NCBI RefSeq assembly: GCF_022967985.1
Contig: NZ_JALJVC010000006.1
Location: forward strand, 1 to 64,000
DNA: 64,000 bases
Origin: Acinetobacter lwoffii
Lineage (GTDB): Bacteria > Pseudomonadota > Gammaproteobacteria > Pseudomonadales > Moraxellaceae
Reading direction: 5' to 3'
The notes beneath the pieces were generated by a model that had not been told where the DNA came from, ran no database searches, and was given only the letters and a program-made list of their open reading frames with translations. How positions within the stretch are numbered: the first letter of the stretch is position 1; the number at the start of each line of letters is the position of its first letter. This document shows, piece by piece, positions 26,444 through 34,965 of the stretch. Made by a program: the position numbers and the translations under genes.

Positions 26444-28126
26444 ATGAGCAGTCAGCCATGGATGGAAGAATATAAAAAGTGGAATATCAATCCGGAGTTT
26501 ACCCGGCCAGATCCTGAGAAAACCCTGAGCACGACAATTGCTGAGAATTTGGTGAAATTTCAGGATAAAACCGCCTTTATCTATCTGGATCGCAAATTCA
26601 GCTATCACGATATCGATGTGTATAGCCAGAAACTGGCAAGCTATTTACAGAGTCTTGGGCTGACTGCTGGCAGCCGTATTGCGGTGATGCTGCCTAATAT
26701 TATTCAATATCCAATTGCTACTTTTGCCATTATTCGTGCTGGTTATGTGCTGGTCAATGTCAATCCCATGTACACCCAGCGCGAGCTCTATCATCAGCTA
26801 CAGGATTCAGGTGCAGAAGCCTTGATTATCCTGGGACAGACTTTGGAGCAATTAACAGCACTAGATGAATGTCCTGAACTCAAATATGTCATTTCGACGC
26901 ATCCGCTGGATTTTATTCAAGAGCAGCCAAGTGCTATTTATAGTCAGGCAGCACAATATCCAGATAAACAGTTTTCTGACTTTAGACAGGCAATAAATCA
27001 GGTAAAGATTATTGATTTTGAACCGCCTGTACAGCATCAGGAAGATACGGTCATTCTGCAATACACGGGAGGAACCACAGGTGTTTCTAAAGGCGCAGAA
27101 CTAAGCCATCGCAATATTTTATTTAATATCGCCCAGAACAGTACCGTGTTTATCAGCCATTTTGGTGACCGCTATGCCGCTGAAAATGAATATGTATTCT
27201 GTGCCTTGCCGCTGTATCACATTTATGGATTTACCATCTGCCTGTTCAGTTATGGTTTAAGCCGTGGTTTCGCCAATGTCCTGATTCCCAATCCGAGAGA
27301 TCTGGATGCTTTGGTGGATCAATACCAGAAACATCCACCCACTGTTTTCCCCGGGGTGAATACTATGTTTAATGCCTTGGCGCATCATCCACGTTTCCGT
27401 GAGCTGGATCATTCAAGCCTGAAAACCACAACCGGCGGAGGAGCATCTATTCTGAAAAATACGGCAGAGTTATGGCATGAGGTCACAGGCTGTCAGATTT
27501 ATGAAGGCTACGGACTTTCTGAAACCTCACCAACTGCAACTTTTAACCCGCCTTTAAGCCGGCGATTTAGTGGCACGATTGGCTTGCCATTGGCAGGAAC
27601 TGAAATTCTGATTCTGAATGATGAAGGAAAACCTGTAGAGCTTAATCAGGCTGGAGAAATCGCCATACGTGGTCCACAGGTGATGAAAGGATACTGGCAG
27701 CAACCCGAAGCTACGGCACAGGTATTTACCAAAGATGGTTACTTCCTGACAGGTGATATCGGCTGCATGAACGAGCAGGGCTATATCACCATTCTGGACC
27801 GCAAAAAAGACATGATTCTGGTGTCCGGATTTAATGTTTATCCCAATGAACTGGAAGGCGTACTGTCCAAACATCCTAAAATACTGGAATGTGCAGTGAT
27901 TGGTATTGATGATGAAAAATCTGGACAGGTACCCAAGGCATTTATTGTGAAACAGGATGAAACTCTAACCCAAGATGAAATCATGACTTATCTGAAGCAG
28001 CAACTGACCAGTTATAAATTGCCGAAATACATTGAATTTGTGTCCGAACTACCAAAGTCTGCAGTAGGCAAAATTCTGCGTCGTGAACTGCCTCGTACTG
28101 TTCAGCCCAGCGCTAAGGCCTGTTAA
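26444..28126 (+). CDS. Acyl-CoA ligase (FadD-like, AMP-binding)
   Basis: ATP-dependent activation of a carboxylic acid to its CoA ester through an acyl-adenylate. The 560-aa protein has the AMP-binding motif YTGGTTGVSKGAEL near residue 207, YEGYGLSETSP near 353, GDIGCMNEQGYITILDRKKD near 440, and the catalytic lysine in KSAVGKILRRELP near 542. CAGGAG provides the ribosome site. It is FadD-like in length and motifs (medium- or long-chain type). It follows the monooxygenase by 77 bp and ends at a bidirectional terminator facing the CaiB/BaiF gene. It may activate the acid released by the hydrolase; inferred. Confidence 0.87.
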   Translation: MSSQPWMEEYKKWNINPEFTRPDPEKTLSTTIAENLVKFQDKTAFIYLDRKFSYHDIDVYSQKLASYLQSLGLTAGSRIAVMLPNIIQYPIATFAIIRAGYVLVNVNPMYTQRELYHQLQDSGAEALIILGQTLEQLTALDECPELKYVISTHPLDFIQEQPSAIYSQAAQYPDKQFSDFRQAINQVKIIDFEPPVQHQEDTVILQYTGGTTGVSKGAELSHRNILFNIAQNSTVFISHFGDRYAAENEYVFCALPLYHIYGFTICLFSYGLSRGFANVLIPNPRDLDALVDQYQKHPPTVFPGVNTMFNALAHHPRFRELDHSSLKTTTGGGASILKNTAELWHEVTGCQIYEGYGLSETSPTATFNPPLSRRFSGTIGLPLAGTEILILNDEGKPVELNQAGEIAIRGPQVMKGYWQQPEATAQVFTKDGYFLTGDIGCMNEQGYITILDRKKDMILVSGFNVYPNELEGVLSKHPKILECAVIGIDDEKSGQVPKAFIVKQDETLTQDEIMTYLKQQLTSYKLPKYIEFVSELPKSAVGKILRRELPRTVQPSAKAC

Positions 28127-28155
28127 GGAATGATCTAATCCATTATCTTTAAAAT

Positions 28156-28182
28156 AAAAAAGGAATCGCAAGATTCCTTTTT
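28156..28182. terminator. Bidirectional terminator between ligase and CaiB/BaiF genes
   Basis: A perfect 11-bp stem (28156-28166 with 28172-28182) with A-runs on the left and T-runs on the right, so it can end transcription in both directions between convergent genes. Confidence 0.85.
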
Positions 28183-28196
28183 TACTGCTTGCAGGC

Positions 28197-29420
28197 TTAT
28201 CGCTGCTGGATAACTTTTTTGCTTTTCAGTTCTTCCATTTCAGCAGAACTTAAATATTGACTCAAAATGGCATCGGTATCTTCACCCAGACAAGGGGGTG
28301 CCTTTTTATATTCTACCGGTGTCTTGGAGAGTTTGATCGGTGAACCGATTGAGGTGTAATCTTCACGTAAAGTATGCGGCATCTGAATCACCATATCGCG
28401 TGCCAATACCTGTTCTTCTTGCAAAGTCTGTTTCAGGTCATTGATCATTCCTACCGGCACTTTAACCGCATGGATTAAATCCACCCAGGTTTTTGCCGGT
28501 CTAGTATAGAAATGAGCCTGTAGAACTGTGGTCAATTCTTCACGATGTGTAACACGTCCAGAATTTTTTAAGAAGCGAGGATCTTCTGCCACCTTAGCCA
28601 GACCAACGGCCTGACACAAAGCTTGAAATTGCAGATCATTACCACAGGCAATAATAAATTCACCTTCCTGGGCTTTGAACACCTGATAGGGCACAATATT
28701 GGCATGCGCGTTTCCGAAGCGACCGGGTACTTTGCCTGAGGTGAGATAATTCATGGCCAGAACAGAGAGGGAAGCAACCTGGGTATCCAGCAGCGCCATA
28801 TCAATATACTGACCTTCACCGGTTTTCTCACGGGACAACAAAGCCGCCTGAATGGCAATTGCGGCATATAAGCCGGTGGTCAAATCGGCAAAGGCCAGAC
28901 CCGCTTTTTGTGGGCCACCACCGGGCAGGTCATCACGTTCGCCAGTGACACTCATCATGCCACCCATTCCCTGAACGATAAAATCATAGCCCGGCTCTTG
29001 CGCACGCGGACCGTTCTGGCCAAAACCGGTAATGGAACAATATACCAGTCGCGGATTTAGCTGGCTCAGACTTTCATAATCCAGCCCATATCGTTTCAAC
29101 GAACCGGCTTTATAGTTTTCAATGACTACATCACTCTGTTCAGCAAGTTTTTTGATAATACTTTGACCTTCAGGTGTAGATAAATCGATTGCAACCGAAT
29201 GCTTGCCACGGTTGGCTGACAGGTAATAAGCCGATTCATGGGTATCTTGCTGGTGATTGTTTTTAAGCCAAGGTGGTCCCCAGATACGGGTATCATCCCC
29301 ATGATCCGGTTTTTCAATCTTGATCACTTCTGCACCCAGATCAGCCAGAATCTGGCTACACCAGGGCCCAGCCAAAATCCGGCTTAAATCCAGTACACGA
29401 AATCCTGTTAAGGCACCCAT
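28197..29420 (-). CDS. CaiB/BaiF-family (class III) CoA-transferase
   Basis: A class III CoA-transferase moving CoA between carboxylic acids, for example from succinyl-CoA. The protein starts GALTGFRVLDLSRILAGPWC, the family N-terminus, with IKIEKPDHGDDTR near residue 40. The catalytic aspartate lies in IDMALLDTQVASL near 180. I choose ATG 29420 (407 aa) with AGGGAG upstream; in-frame starts at 29456 and 29507 would add non-conserved residues. It is divergent from the AAHS transporter at 29777, with the dyad at 29522 between them. It offers a second way, besides the ligase, to activate the pathway acid. Confidence 0.87.
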   Translation of the reverse strand: MGALTGFRVLDLSRILAGPWCSQILADLGAEVIKIEKPDHGDDTRIWGPPWLKNNHQQDTHESAYYLSANRGKHSVAIDLSTPEGQSIIKKLAEQSDVVIENYKAGSLKRYGLDYESLSQLNPRLVYCSITGFGQNGPRAQEPGYDFIVQGMGGMMSVTGERDDLPGGGPQKAGLAFADLTTGLYAAIAIQAALLSREKTGEGQYIDMALLDTQVASLSVLAMNYLTSGKVPGRFGNAHANIVPYQVFKAQEGEFIIACGNDLQFQALCQAVGLAKVAEDPRFLKNSGRVTHREELTTVLQAHFYTRPAKTWVDLIHAVKVPVGMINDLKQTLQEEQVLARDMVIQMPHTLREDYTSIGSPIKLSKTPVEYKKAPPCLGEDTDAILSQYLSSAEMEELKSKKVIQQR

Positions 29421-29776
29421 TATTACGCTCCCTGTTCGATCATATTCAAATGACATATCGTTCTTATCCCTCTTTTTAAAGCTATATGAAAATGAAAGAA
29501 CAATCAACTTTATGATAATAAATTTCGTATAACAAAATAAAACATCTAAAATGATGAATATTCATCTTATTTTCTTTAGCCTGATGCAAATATAAGTATG
29601 AACGAAGAACAAGAGGTCACTGATAAAAAGGAAAAAGCGATCTCCCAGACAGGATTAAAAAAGGAGTCAATCAAGTGAATTAAAAACGGATTAGCCTTAA
29701 AGCATATTCATTAGCGGAATAGCTTTAAATATAAAAGATCATGAAAACCTAAGGATAGGAAAACAGAGATTTAAAT
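29421..29776. other. Divergent regulatory region, CoA-transferase / AAHS transporter
   Basis: About 355 bp without a gene. It contains the dyad at 29522-29538, close to the CoA-transferase start, and a long AT-rich leader for the transporter gene. No other clear signal is seen. Confidence 0.55.
29522..29538. promoter_or_regulatory. Putative IclR-type operator, copy 9
   Basis: Reads ATTTCGTATAACAAAAT. It lies about 100 bp upstream of the CaiB/BaiF start and about 240 bp upstream of the transporter start. It is the last clear copy in the window. Confidence 0.6.
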
Positions 29777-31048
29777 ATGACGGATTTAGCGAGAGAATTA
29801 GAAAAGATTAAACCTACGACCAAACGAACGCAGCAAATTGCTTTTATTTTCGCCTTTCTGGCTTTACTGGTAGATGGCGCGGACATGTTGCTGCTGTCTT
29901 TCAGTTTAAATAGCCTGAAAGCAGAGTTTGGTCTCAGTAATCTGCAGGCCGGTACACTAGGCAGTTTTACCTTAGCAGGTATGGCGATTGGTGGCTTTAT
30001 GGGTGGCTGGGCCTGTGACCGTCTGGGCCGTGTACGTACCGTAGTCATTTCGATTCTGGTATTTTCCATATTGACCGCAGCCTTAGGCTTTGCACAGAAC
30101 TTTGAACAATTTGCTGTTTTACGCTTTCTTTCTGCCTTTGGCATAGGCTCTTTATATATTGCAGCCAATACGCTCATGGCTGAATATGTTCCAACTGAAT
30201 ATCGCACCACGGTTTTAGGTACCTTACAGGCAGGATGGACCGTCGGTTATATTGTGGCCACTGTACTGGCAGGCTGTATCATTCCAGAATATGGCTGGCG
30301 AACCCTGTTTTTTATTGCCATTATTCCCTCGGTTATGGCGATTTTTATCCAGAAACTGGTTCCTGAGCCAGAATCCTGGCAGCGTGCACGTTTGCAGCGT
30401 CTATATGCCCCAGCTGAAATTACAGCACAGCAACCCGCCAAAAAAAGCACAGTCAAAGAGATTTTCGCGGATCCTGCGAATCGCAGAATGTTTATTTTGT
30501 GGATCTCTACGGCCGGTTTTCTGCAATTTGGCTACTATGGCGTAAACAACTGGATGCCGGCATATCTGGAATCTGAATTGCACATGAATTTTAAATCCAT
30601 GGCAGGCTATATGATTGGTACCTATGTAGCCATGATTTTCGGAAAAATTCTGGCGGGCTTTGCTGCAGACCGTCTGGGTAGACGCGCTGTCTTTTCGTTT
30701 GGAGCAATTGGAACGGCGATTTTCCTGCCCGTGATTGTGCTATTCAATACGCCAGATAACATTGCCTATCTGCTGATTTTCTTTGGATTCCTGTATGGTA
30801 TTCCATATGCGATTAATGCCACTTATATGACGGAAAGCTTTGCCACTTCGATTCGTGGTACTGCAGTAGGGGGTGCTTATAATGCAGGTCGTATTGGCGC
30901 CATGTTTGCACCTGCGATTATTGGCGCGGCAGCCAGCGGTGGTTCAATTGGTCTAGGCTTCCTGATTATGGGCGGTGCCTATTTCTTGTGTGGCGCAGTG
31001 TCCGGGATTTTCATTAAAGACCGTCAATACGATCCACAAAAAGCATAA
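29777..31048 (+). CDS. AAHS-family MFS transporter, third paralogue
   Basis: A 423-aa inner-membrane symporter. LVDGADMLLLSFSLNSLK in segment 1, GGWACDRLGRVR between segments 2 and 3, AADRLGRRAVFSFGA in the second half and FIKDRQYDPQKA at the C-terminus match the paralogues at 4222 and 12432. An AAGGATAGG-rich leader precedes the ATG. It stands between the CaiB/BaiF gene and the cyclohexanecarboxylate operon and could serve either; the upstream dyad places it with the IclR-type regulon. The substrate is unknown, but an alicyclic or aromatic acid is likely for this family. Confidence 0.87.
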   Translation: MTDLARELEKIKPTTKRTQQIAFIFAFLALLVDGADMLLLSFSLNSLKAEFGLSNLQAGTLGSFTLAGMAIGGFMGGWACDRLGRVRTVVISILVFSILTAALGFAQNFEQFAVLRFLSAFGIGSLYIAANTLMAEYVPTEYRTTVLGTLQAGWTVGYIVATVLAGCIIPEYGWRTLFFIAIIPSVMAIFIQKLVPEPESWQRARLQRLYAPAEITAQQPAKKSTVKEIFADPANRRMFILWISTAGFLQFGYYGVNNWMPAYLESELHMNFKSMAGYMIGTYVAMIFGKILAGFAADRLGRRAVFSFGAIGTAIFLPVIVLFNTPDNIAYLLIFFGFLYGIPYAINATYMTESFATSIRGTAVGGAYNAGRIGAMFAPAIIGAAASGGSIGLGFLIMGGAYFLCGAVSGIFIKDRQYDPQKA

Positions 31049-31060
31049 TTTCAACTTCAA

Positions 31061-31090
31061 AAAAAGAGCCTGAATACAGGCTCTTTTTTT
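31061..31090. terminator. Bidirectional terminator between transporter and MarR genes
   Basis: A 12-bp stem (31061-31072 with 31077-31088) with a 4-nt loop, flanked by A-runs and T-runs. Confidence 0.9.
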
Positions 31091-31123
31091 ATATTCATCA
31101 ATTAGAGCTGAATTTCTATTTGT

Positions 31124-31627
31124 TTATTCCTGATCTGCTTCTTTATGCAGATGAATACTTTTTAAACCATCATTTACTTTATTGAGTAGATGAATCAGGG
31201 TAATCACATCATCAAAGGCCAGCTTATTTAAGGCTTGACCATAAAAATCAAAGAAATCAGCTTGCAAGTTGTCCCATGTTTCCAAGCCTTCAGCCGTCAG
31301 CGCAACAATTTTAGCGCGGCGGTCCTGTTCGCTAATGACCCGTTCCACCAGTCCATCACGTTCCAGACGTTTTAATACTGCGTCCAGGTTTTGCCGACTC
31401 ACCCCCAGATATTCCGTCAGATCAGAGAATGACATTCCTGATTTAACTTTTGGACGGGACAAAGCACCCAGCACGGCCCAATGTACTGGAGATATTTTTA
31501 ACTCATTGAGGCATTTACGGTCCAAACTGTTGCCCACCTGAAACAGCCGGAAAAAAAGCCGGTTATGAGCAGAGTATAAGGATTGATCATATTTTTTTGA
31601 CAACGTATCACTCACAATATTGGACAT
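31124..31627 (-). CDS. MarR-family regulator (BadR-like)
   Basis: A winged-helix regulator of 167 aa. The MarR core is visible: ISPVHWAVLGAL (about 45), MSFSDLTEYLGVSRQNLDAVLKRLERDGLVER as helix-turn-helix (about 65-95) and SEQDRRAKIVALTAEG as the wing. It is divergent from genes resembling badH, badI, aliB and aliA, the position of BadR in R. palustris, which represses this pathway until cyclohex-1-ene-carboxyl-CoA is present. I choose ATG 31627; GAGG directly abuts it, so the ribosome site is poor and the transcript may be nearly leaderless. A longer TTG start at 31684 is possible. The BadR role is inferred from family and context. Confidence 0.82.
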   Translation of the reverse strand: MSNIVSDTLSKKYDQSLYSAHNRLFFRLFQVGNSLDRKCLNELKISPVHWAVLGALSRPKVKSGMSFSDLTEYLGVSRQNLDAVLKRLERDGLVERVISEQDRRAKIVALTAEGLETWDNLQADFFDFYGQALNKLAFDDVITLIHLLNKVNDGLKSIHLHKEADQE

Positions 31628-31854
31628 CCTCAAAACTGAAATAGCCGAGCCGCGCAGAGTATAGCCTATCGCTTTTTCGCACAAATCAGTTTCTATTATA
31701 ATTTGTTTTAAAAATCATAGTGTTTTTGCAGAAATTTTCCTATTTAAATTCTGAGTCAATCAGTTTTATGGTTTGGAAATCTCTCTTTTTCTCCTCACTT
31801 CCATTGCGCTCACTCGTCAAATATCTAAGGTTTTCTTCCTAATTTTAAAGGAAT

Positions 31855-31884
31855 AAATTATCTGTCATGCAAAAGACATAATTT
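31855..31884. promoter_or_regulatory. Imperfect inverted repeat, possible second MarR site
   Basis: AAATTATCTGTC at 31855-31866 and GACATAATTT at 31875-31884 are near-complementary apart from one inserted base. The right part GACATAA recurs at 32024-32030 in the main inverted repeat. Confidence 0.35.
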
Positions 31885-32007
31885 GGCCCTAGAGTGAAGT
31901 CGGATTCAAATTAATCTAAAGCCAAAAAACAATATAGGTCAATACATTGAATAATTAAAAATATTAAGTTAATGATAAATATATAAATAATAATTTATAA
32001 TTATTAT

Positions 32008-32031
32008 TTTATGTAAATGCATTGACATAAA
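32008..32031. promoter_or_regulatory. Candidate BadR operator overlapping the -35 box
   Basis: A perfect 7-bp inverted repeat, TTTATGT (32008-32014) and ACATAAA (32025-32031), spaced by 10 bp. The right arm overlaps the -35 box TTGACA at 32022-32027, the arrangement expected for MarR-type repression. Confidence 0.5.
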
Positions 32032-32050
32032 TTCAATCTCTTTCTATTTT
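32022..32050 (+). promoter_or_regulatory. Sigma-70 promoter of the bad/ali operon
   Basis: TTGACA (32022-32027) and TATTTT (32045-32050) are separated by 17 bp, in an AT-rich setting about 70 bp upstream of the first start codon. The -35 box is a perfect consensus. Confidence 0.65.
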
Positions 32051-32118
32051 AGATAAAACACACCGAATTAAAACAACAGCCGATTAAATTCAACAACAAA
32101 ATAGCGTAAGGATGAGCA

Positions 32119-32883
32119 ATGAAAGGATTAAAAGACAAGGTTGTGATTGTGACAGGCGGAGCAGGCGGAATTGGTTCAGCCACCTGCCGACGTCTGGCAG
32201 AGGAAGGTGCCAAAGTCGCCATTTTTGATATGAATCTGGAAGCGGCTGAAAAGCTGGCAAATAAAATCAATCAATATGGTCAGGCACTGGCAATTCAGTG
32301 TGATATTACCCAAATGGACGTGGTTGAGCAGGCGGTTCAAAAAACCAAAACTGAACTCGGTCCAATTGATGGACTGGTCAACAATGCCGGCTGGGATATT
32401 TTTAAACCTTTTGTTAAAACCAATCCGCAGGAATGGGAAAAACTGATCCAGATTAATCTGGTCGGTATGCTGAATATGCATTTTGTAGTGCTGAAAGGCA
32501 TGGTTGAACGCAATTCCGGCAGTATTGTCAATATTGCTTCTGACGCAGCTCGGGTCGGTTCTTCAGGTGAAGCAGTCTATGCGGCCTGTAAAGGCGGCTT
32601 GTTATCTTTCTCTAAAACGCTGGCACGTGAACACTCACGTCACAACATCAAAATAAACGTGATTTGCCCGGGACCCACCGATACGGCTTTGCTTGCAGGC
32701 GTGACTGAAGGTGCATCAAATCCGGAAAAATTACGTGAAGCCTTTATTCGTGCCATTCCGCTGGGTCGCTTGGGTCAGCCGGATGATTTAGCTTCTGCCA
32801 TTGCCTTTTTCTTGAGTGATGACGCCAGCTTTATTACCGGGCAGGTACTCAGTGTTTCTGGCGGTTTAACCATGAACGGTTAA
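32119..32883 (+). CDS. badH: SDR oxidoreductase, 2-hydroxycyclohexanecarboxyl-CoA dehydrogenase (BadH-like)
   Basis: An NAD-dependent short-chain dehydrogenase of 254 aa that would oxidise 2-hydroxycyclohexane-1-carboxyl-CoA to the 2-keto compound. VTGGAGGIGSATCRRLAEEG is the cofactor motif near residue 11, NNAG lies near 89, the catalytic Ser is in IVNIASDAARVGS and the Tyr/Lys pair in YAACKGGLLSF near 154-158. It starts the operon after a strong promoter and is followed 75 bp later by the badI homologue. The SDR family is certain. The BadH assignment rests on overall resemblance plus the adjacent badI and aliB; FabG-like enzymes share these motifs. Confidence 0.82.
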   Translation: MKGLKDKVVIVTGGAGGIGSATCRRLAEEGAKVAIFDMNLEAAEKLANKINQYGQALAIQCDITQMDVVEQAVQKTKTELGPIDGLVNNAGWDIFKPFVKTNPQEWEKLIQINLVGMLNMHFVVLKGMVERNSGSIVNIASDAARVGSSGEAVYAACKGGLLSFSKTLAREHSRHNIKINVICPGPTDTALLAGVTEGASNPEKLREAFIRAIPLGRLGQPDDLASAIAFFLSDDASFITGQVLSVSGGLTMNG

Positions 32884-32958
32884 ACGGACATCATCATTAA
32901 ATCTCATAATAAACACAGTTCAATCAGATAGATAAAAACAGTACAGGATGTAAAGAAA

Positions 32959-33741
32959 ATGAATTTTGAAGATATCTTATATGAAGTTAAAAACGGTGTT
33001 GCCTGGATCACGATTAACCGTCCGGAAAAAATGAATGCTTTCCGTGGTACCACCTGTGACGAGCTGATCAAGGCATTAAATAAAGCAGGTTATGACCGTA
33101 ACGTGGGCGCAATTGTGCTGGCAGGCGCGGGTGAGAAAGCCTTCTGTACAGGTGGTGACCAGTCGGCGCACGACGGCAATTATGATGGCCGTGGAACGAT
33201 TGGCTTACCGATGGAAGAATTACATACCGCCATTCGTGATGTACCCAAACCGGTAATTGCACGCGTACAAGGCTATGCCATTGGTGGTGGCAATGTGCTG
33301 GCAACCATTTGTGACCTGACCATCTGTTCAGACAAAGCCATTTTTGGCCAGGTTGGTCCAAAAATGGGATCGGTTGATCCGGGCTATGGCACGGCATTTT
33401 TAGCGCGTGTGGTAGGTGAAAAGAAAGCCCGTGAAATCTGGTATATGTGCCGTCGTTATTCTGGTCAGGAAGCTGTAGAAATAGGTTTGGCGAATAAATG
33501 CGTACCGGCCGATCAACTGGATGCCGAAGTGCAGGCCTGGGCTGAAGAAATCTGTCAGCGTAGTCCGACTGCCATAGCAATTGCCAAACGTAGTTTCAAT
33601 ATGGATACCGCACATCAGGCGGGTATTGCTGGCATGGGCATGTATGCGCTGAAACTTTATTACGATACTGAGGAGTCTCGTGAGGGAGTCAATGCACTGA
33701 AAGAAAAACGTCAGCCTGAATTCCGTAAGTATGCCAAATAA
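32959..33741 (+). CDS. badI: 2-ketocyclohexanecarboxyl-CoA hydrolase (BadI)
   Basis: A crotonase-fold hydrolase that opens the ring of 2-ketocyclohexanecarboxyl-CoA to pimeloyl-CoA. I recognise the protein along its whole 260 aa from R. palustris BadI: NRPEKMNAFRGTTCDELI, FCTGGDQSAHDGNYDGRGT near residue 70, GYAIGGGNVLATICDLT near 110, GPKMGSVDPGYGTAFLARVVG near 135, and a C-terminus ending REGVNALKEKRQPEFRKY. This also resembles MenB-type naphthoate synthases, which perform the reverse Dieckmann chemistry, but no menaquinone genes are near. It is followed 12 bp later by the aliB homologue. This is the most diagnostic gene of the operon. Confidence 0.9.
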   Translation: MNFEDILYEVKNGVAWITINRPEKMNAFRGTTCDELIKALNKAGYDRNVGAIVLAGAGEKAFCTGGDQSAHDGNYDGRGTIGLPMEELHTAIRDVPKPVIARVQGYAIGGGNVLATICDLTICSDKAIFGQVGPKMGSVDPGYGTAFLARVVGEKKAREIWYMCRRYSGQEAVEIGLANKCVPADQLDAEVQAWAEEICQRSPTAIAIAKRSFNMDTAHQAGIAGMGMYALKLYYDTEESREGVNALKEKRQPEFRKYAK

Positions 33742-33753
33742 GGAGACTGCTCC

Positions 33754-34911
33754 ATGAAAAAGAATCCTTATATCACTGAAGAACTCGAGTTTTTGGCAGA
33801 AACAGCAGAAAAATTTGCCCAGAAATATATTGCTCCCGGCTTTCTGGAACGTGACCAAAGCCGAGTCTTTGACCGTGATCTGGTCAAAAAGATGGGTGAA
33901 ATGGGCTTTATTGCACCTGAACTGCCGGAACAATACGGCGGTCAGGGCATGGGCCGACTGGCTGCCGGAATTATCCATGAAGCGATTGCCAAGGCAGATT
34001 TAAGTTTCTCCTATATCAACCTGCTTGCTTCCCTAAATGGGCAGATTCTGGCCGAACATGGTCAGCCTGAAGTAGTTGAGCCTTGGTTGAAAAAACTCAC
34101 TGCAGGCGAGGCTATCTTTTCAATTGCCTTGACCGAGCCGCGTGGTGGTTCAGATGCAGCGAATTTACGTTTAAAGATTGAACGTGATGGCGATGAATAT
34201 GTCATTAATGGCGAAAAGACCTCAATTTCTGCGGCCGATCAGGCAGATGCTTCGGTGGTTTTCGGTCGTACTGGTGCCAATGAAGATGGTGCGCATGGCG
34301 TGACAGCGCTCTTGGTTCCGATGAATTTACCGGGCATCAGTACCACGCGATTTGATTGTCATGGTCAGCGTGCGATCGGTCGCGGTTCAATCTTTTTTGA
34401 CAATGTTCGCGTACCCGTCAATCACCGTCTAGGGGATGAAAACAAAGGTTTTGTGCAGGTGATGCAGGGCTTTGATTTTTCTCGTGCTCTGATCGGTTTA
34501 CAGGTTTTGGCCGTTGCCCGGGTGAGTCTGGATGAAGCTTGGGAATATGCCGCGCAACGCGAAGCTTTTGGTCAGCCATTGACTGCATTTCAGGGAGTTT
34601 CACATCCACTCGCGGAATACGAAACCCAGGTTGAGGCTGCACGCTTACTTTGCCTGCAAACCTTGTGGCTCAAGGACAATCATCTGCCACATACCTCTGA
34701 AGCAGGCATGTGTAAATGGTGGGGGCCAAAACTGGCCTATGATGTAATTCATCAATGTCTGTTGACTTTTGGCCATGCCGGTTACGACCGTGGTGTGATG
34801 GAACAGCGTATGAGGGATGTACTCGGTTTCCAGATTGGTGATGGAACAGCCCAGATTATGAAAACCATTATTGCGCGGCACAAAGCAGGACGTAAGGCTG
34901 TTCCGGCTTAA
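33754..34911 (+). CDS. aliB: Cyclohexanecarboxyl-CoA dehydrogenase (AliB-like)
   Basis: A 385-aa acyl-CoA dehydrogenase that would form cyclohex-1-ene-1-carboxyl-CoA. ALTEPRGGSDAANLRLKIE near residue 127 and ISAADQADASVV near 158 mark the flavin domain; QREAFGQPLTAFQGVSH is in the C-terminal part. The usual YEGT catalytic motif reads IGDGTAQIMKTIIAR, so aspartate replaces the normal glutamate base at this point. AGGAG upstream of the ATG is clear. It sits between badI and the ligase gene, as part of the ali-bad gene set. The family is certain; the ring substrate is inferred from the operon. Confidence 0.85.
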   Translation: MKKNPYITEELEFLAETAEKFAQKYIAPGFLERDQSRVFDRDLVKKMGEMGFIAPELPEQYGGQGMGRLAAGIIHEAIAKADLSFSYINLLASLNGQILAEHGQPEVVEPWLKKLTAGEAIFSIALTEPRGGSDAANLRLKIERDGDEYVINGEKTSISAADQADASVVFGRTGANEDGAHGVTALLVPMNLPGISTTRFDCHGQRAIGRGSIFFDNVRVPVNHRLGDENKGFVQVMQGFDFSRALIGLQVLAVARVSLDEAWEYAAQREAFGQPLTAFQGVSHPLAEYETQVEAARLLCLQTLWLKDNHLPHTSEAGMCKWWGPKLAYDVIHQCLLTFGHAGYDRGVMEQRMRDVLGFQIGDGTAQIMKTIIARHKAGRKAVPA

Positions 34912-34965
34912 GGAAAATAAGCCCAAACCTGAATATGATAATTATAAAGAATGAGGAGTAAGCGA

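Larger units (their letters stand above)
31628..32118. other. Divergent regulatory region, badR-like / badH-like
   Basis: About 490 bp without a gene, very AT-rich. It contains a strong candidate promoter (32022-32050) overlapped by an inverted repeat (32008-32031), and a second imperfect inverted repeat at 31855-31884. No copy of the 17-bp dyad is present, so this operon appears to be controlled separately from regions to its left. Confidence 0.6.

Noticed and set aside
33068..33978. Long antisense reading frames over badI and aliB
   Set aside because: They lie opposite strongly conserved genes, have no ribosome sites and encode no recognisable domain.
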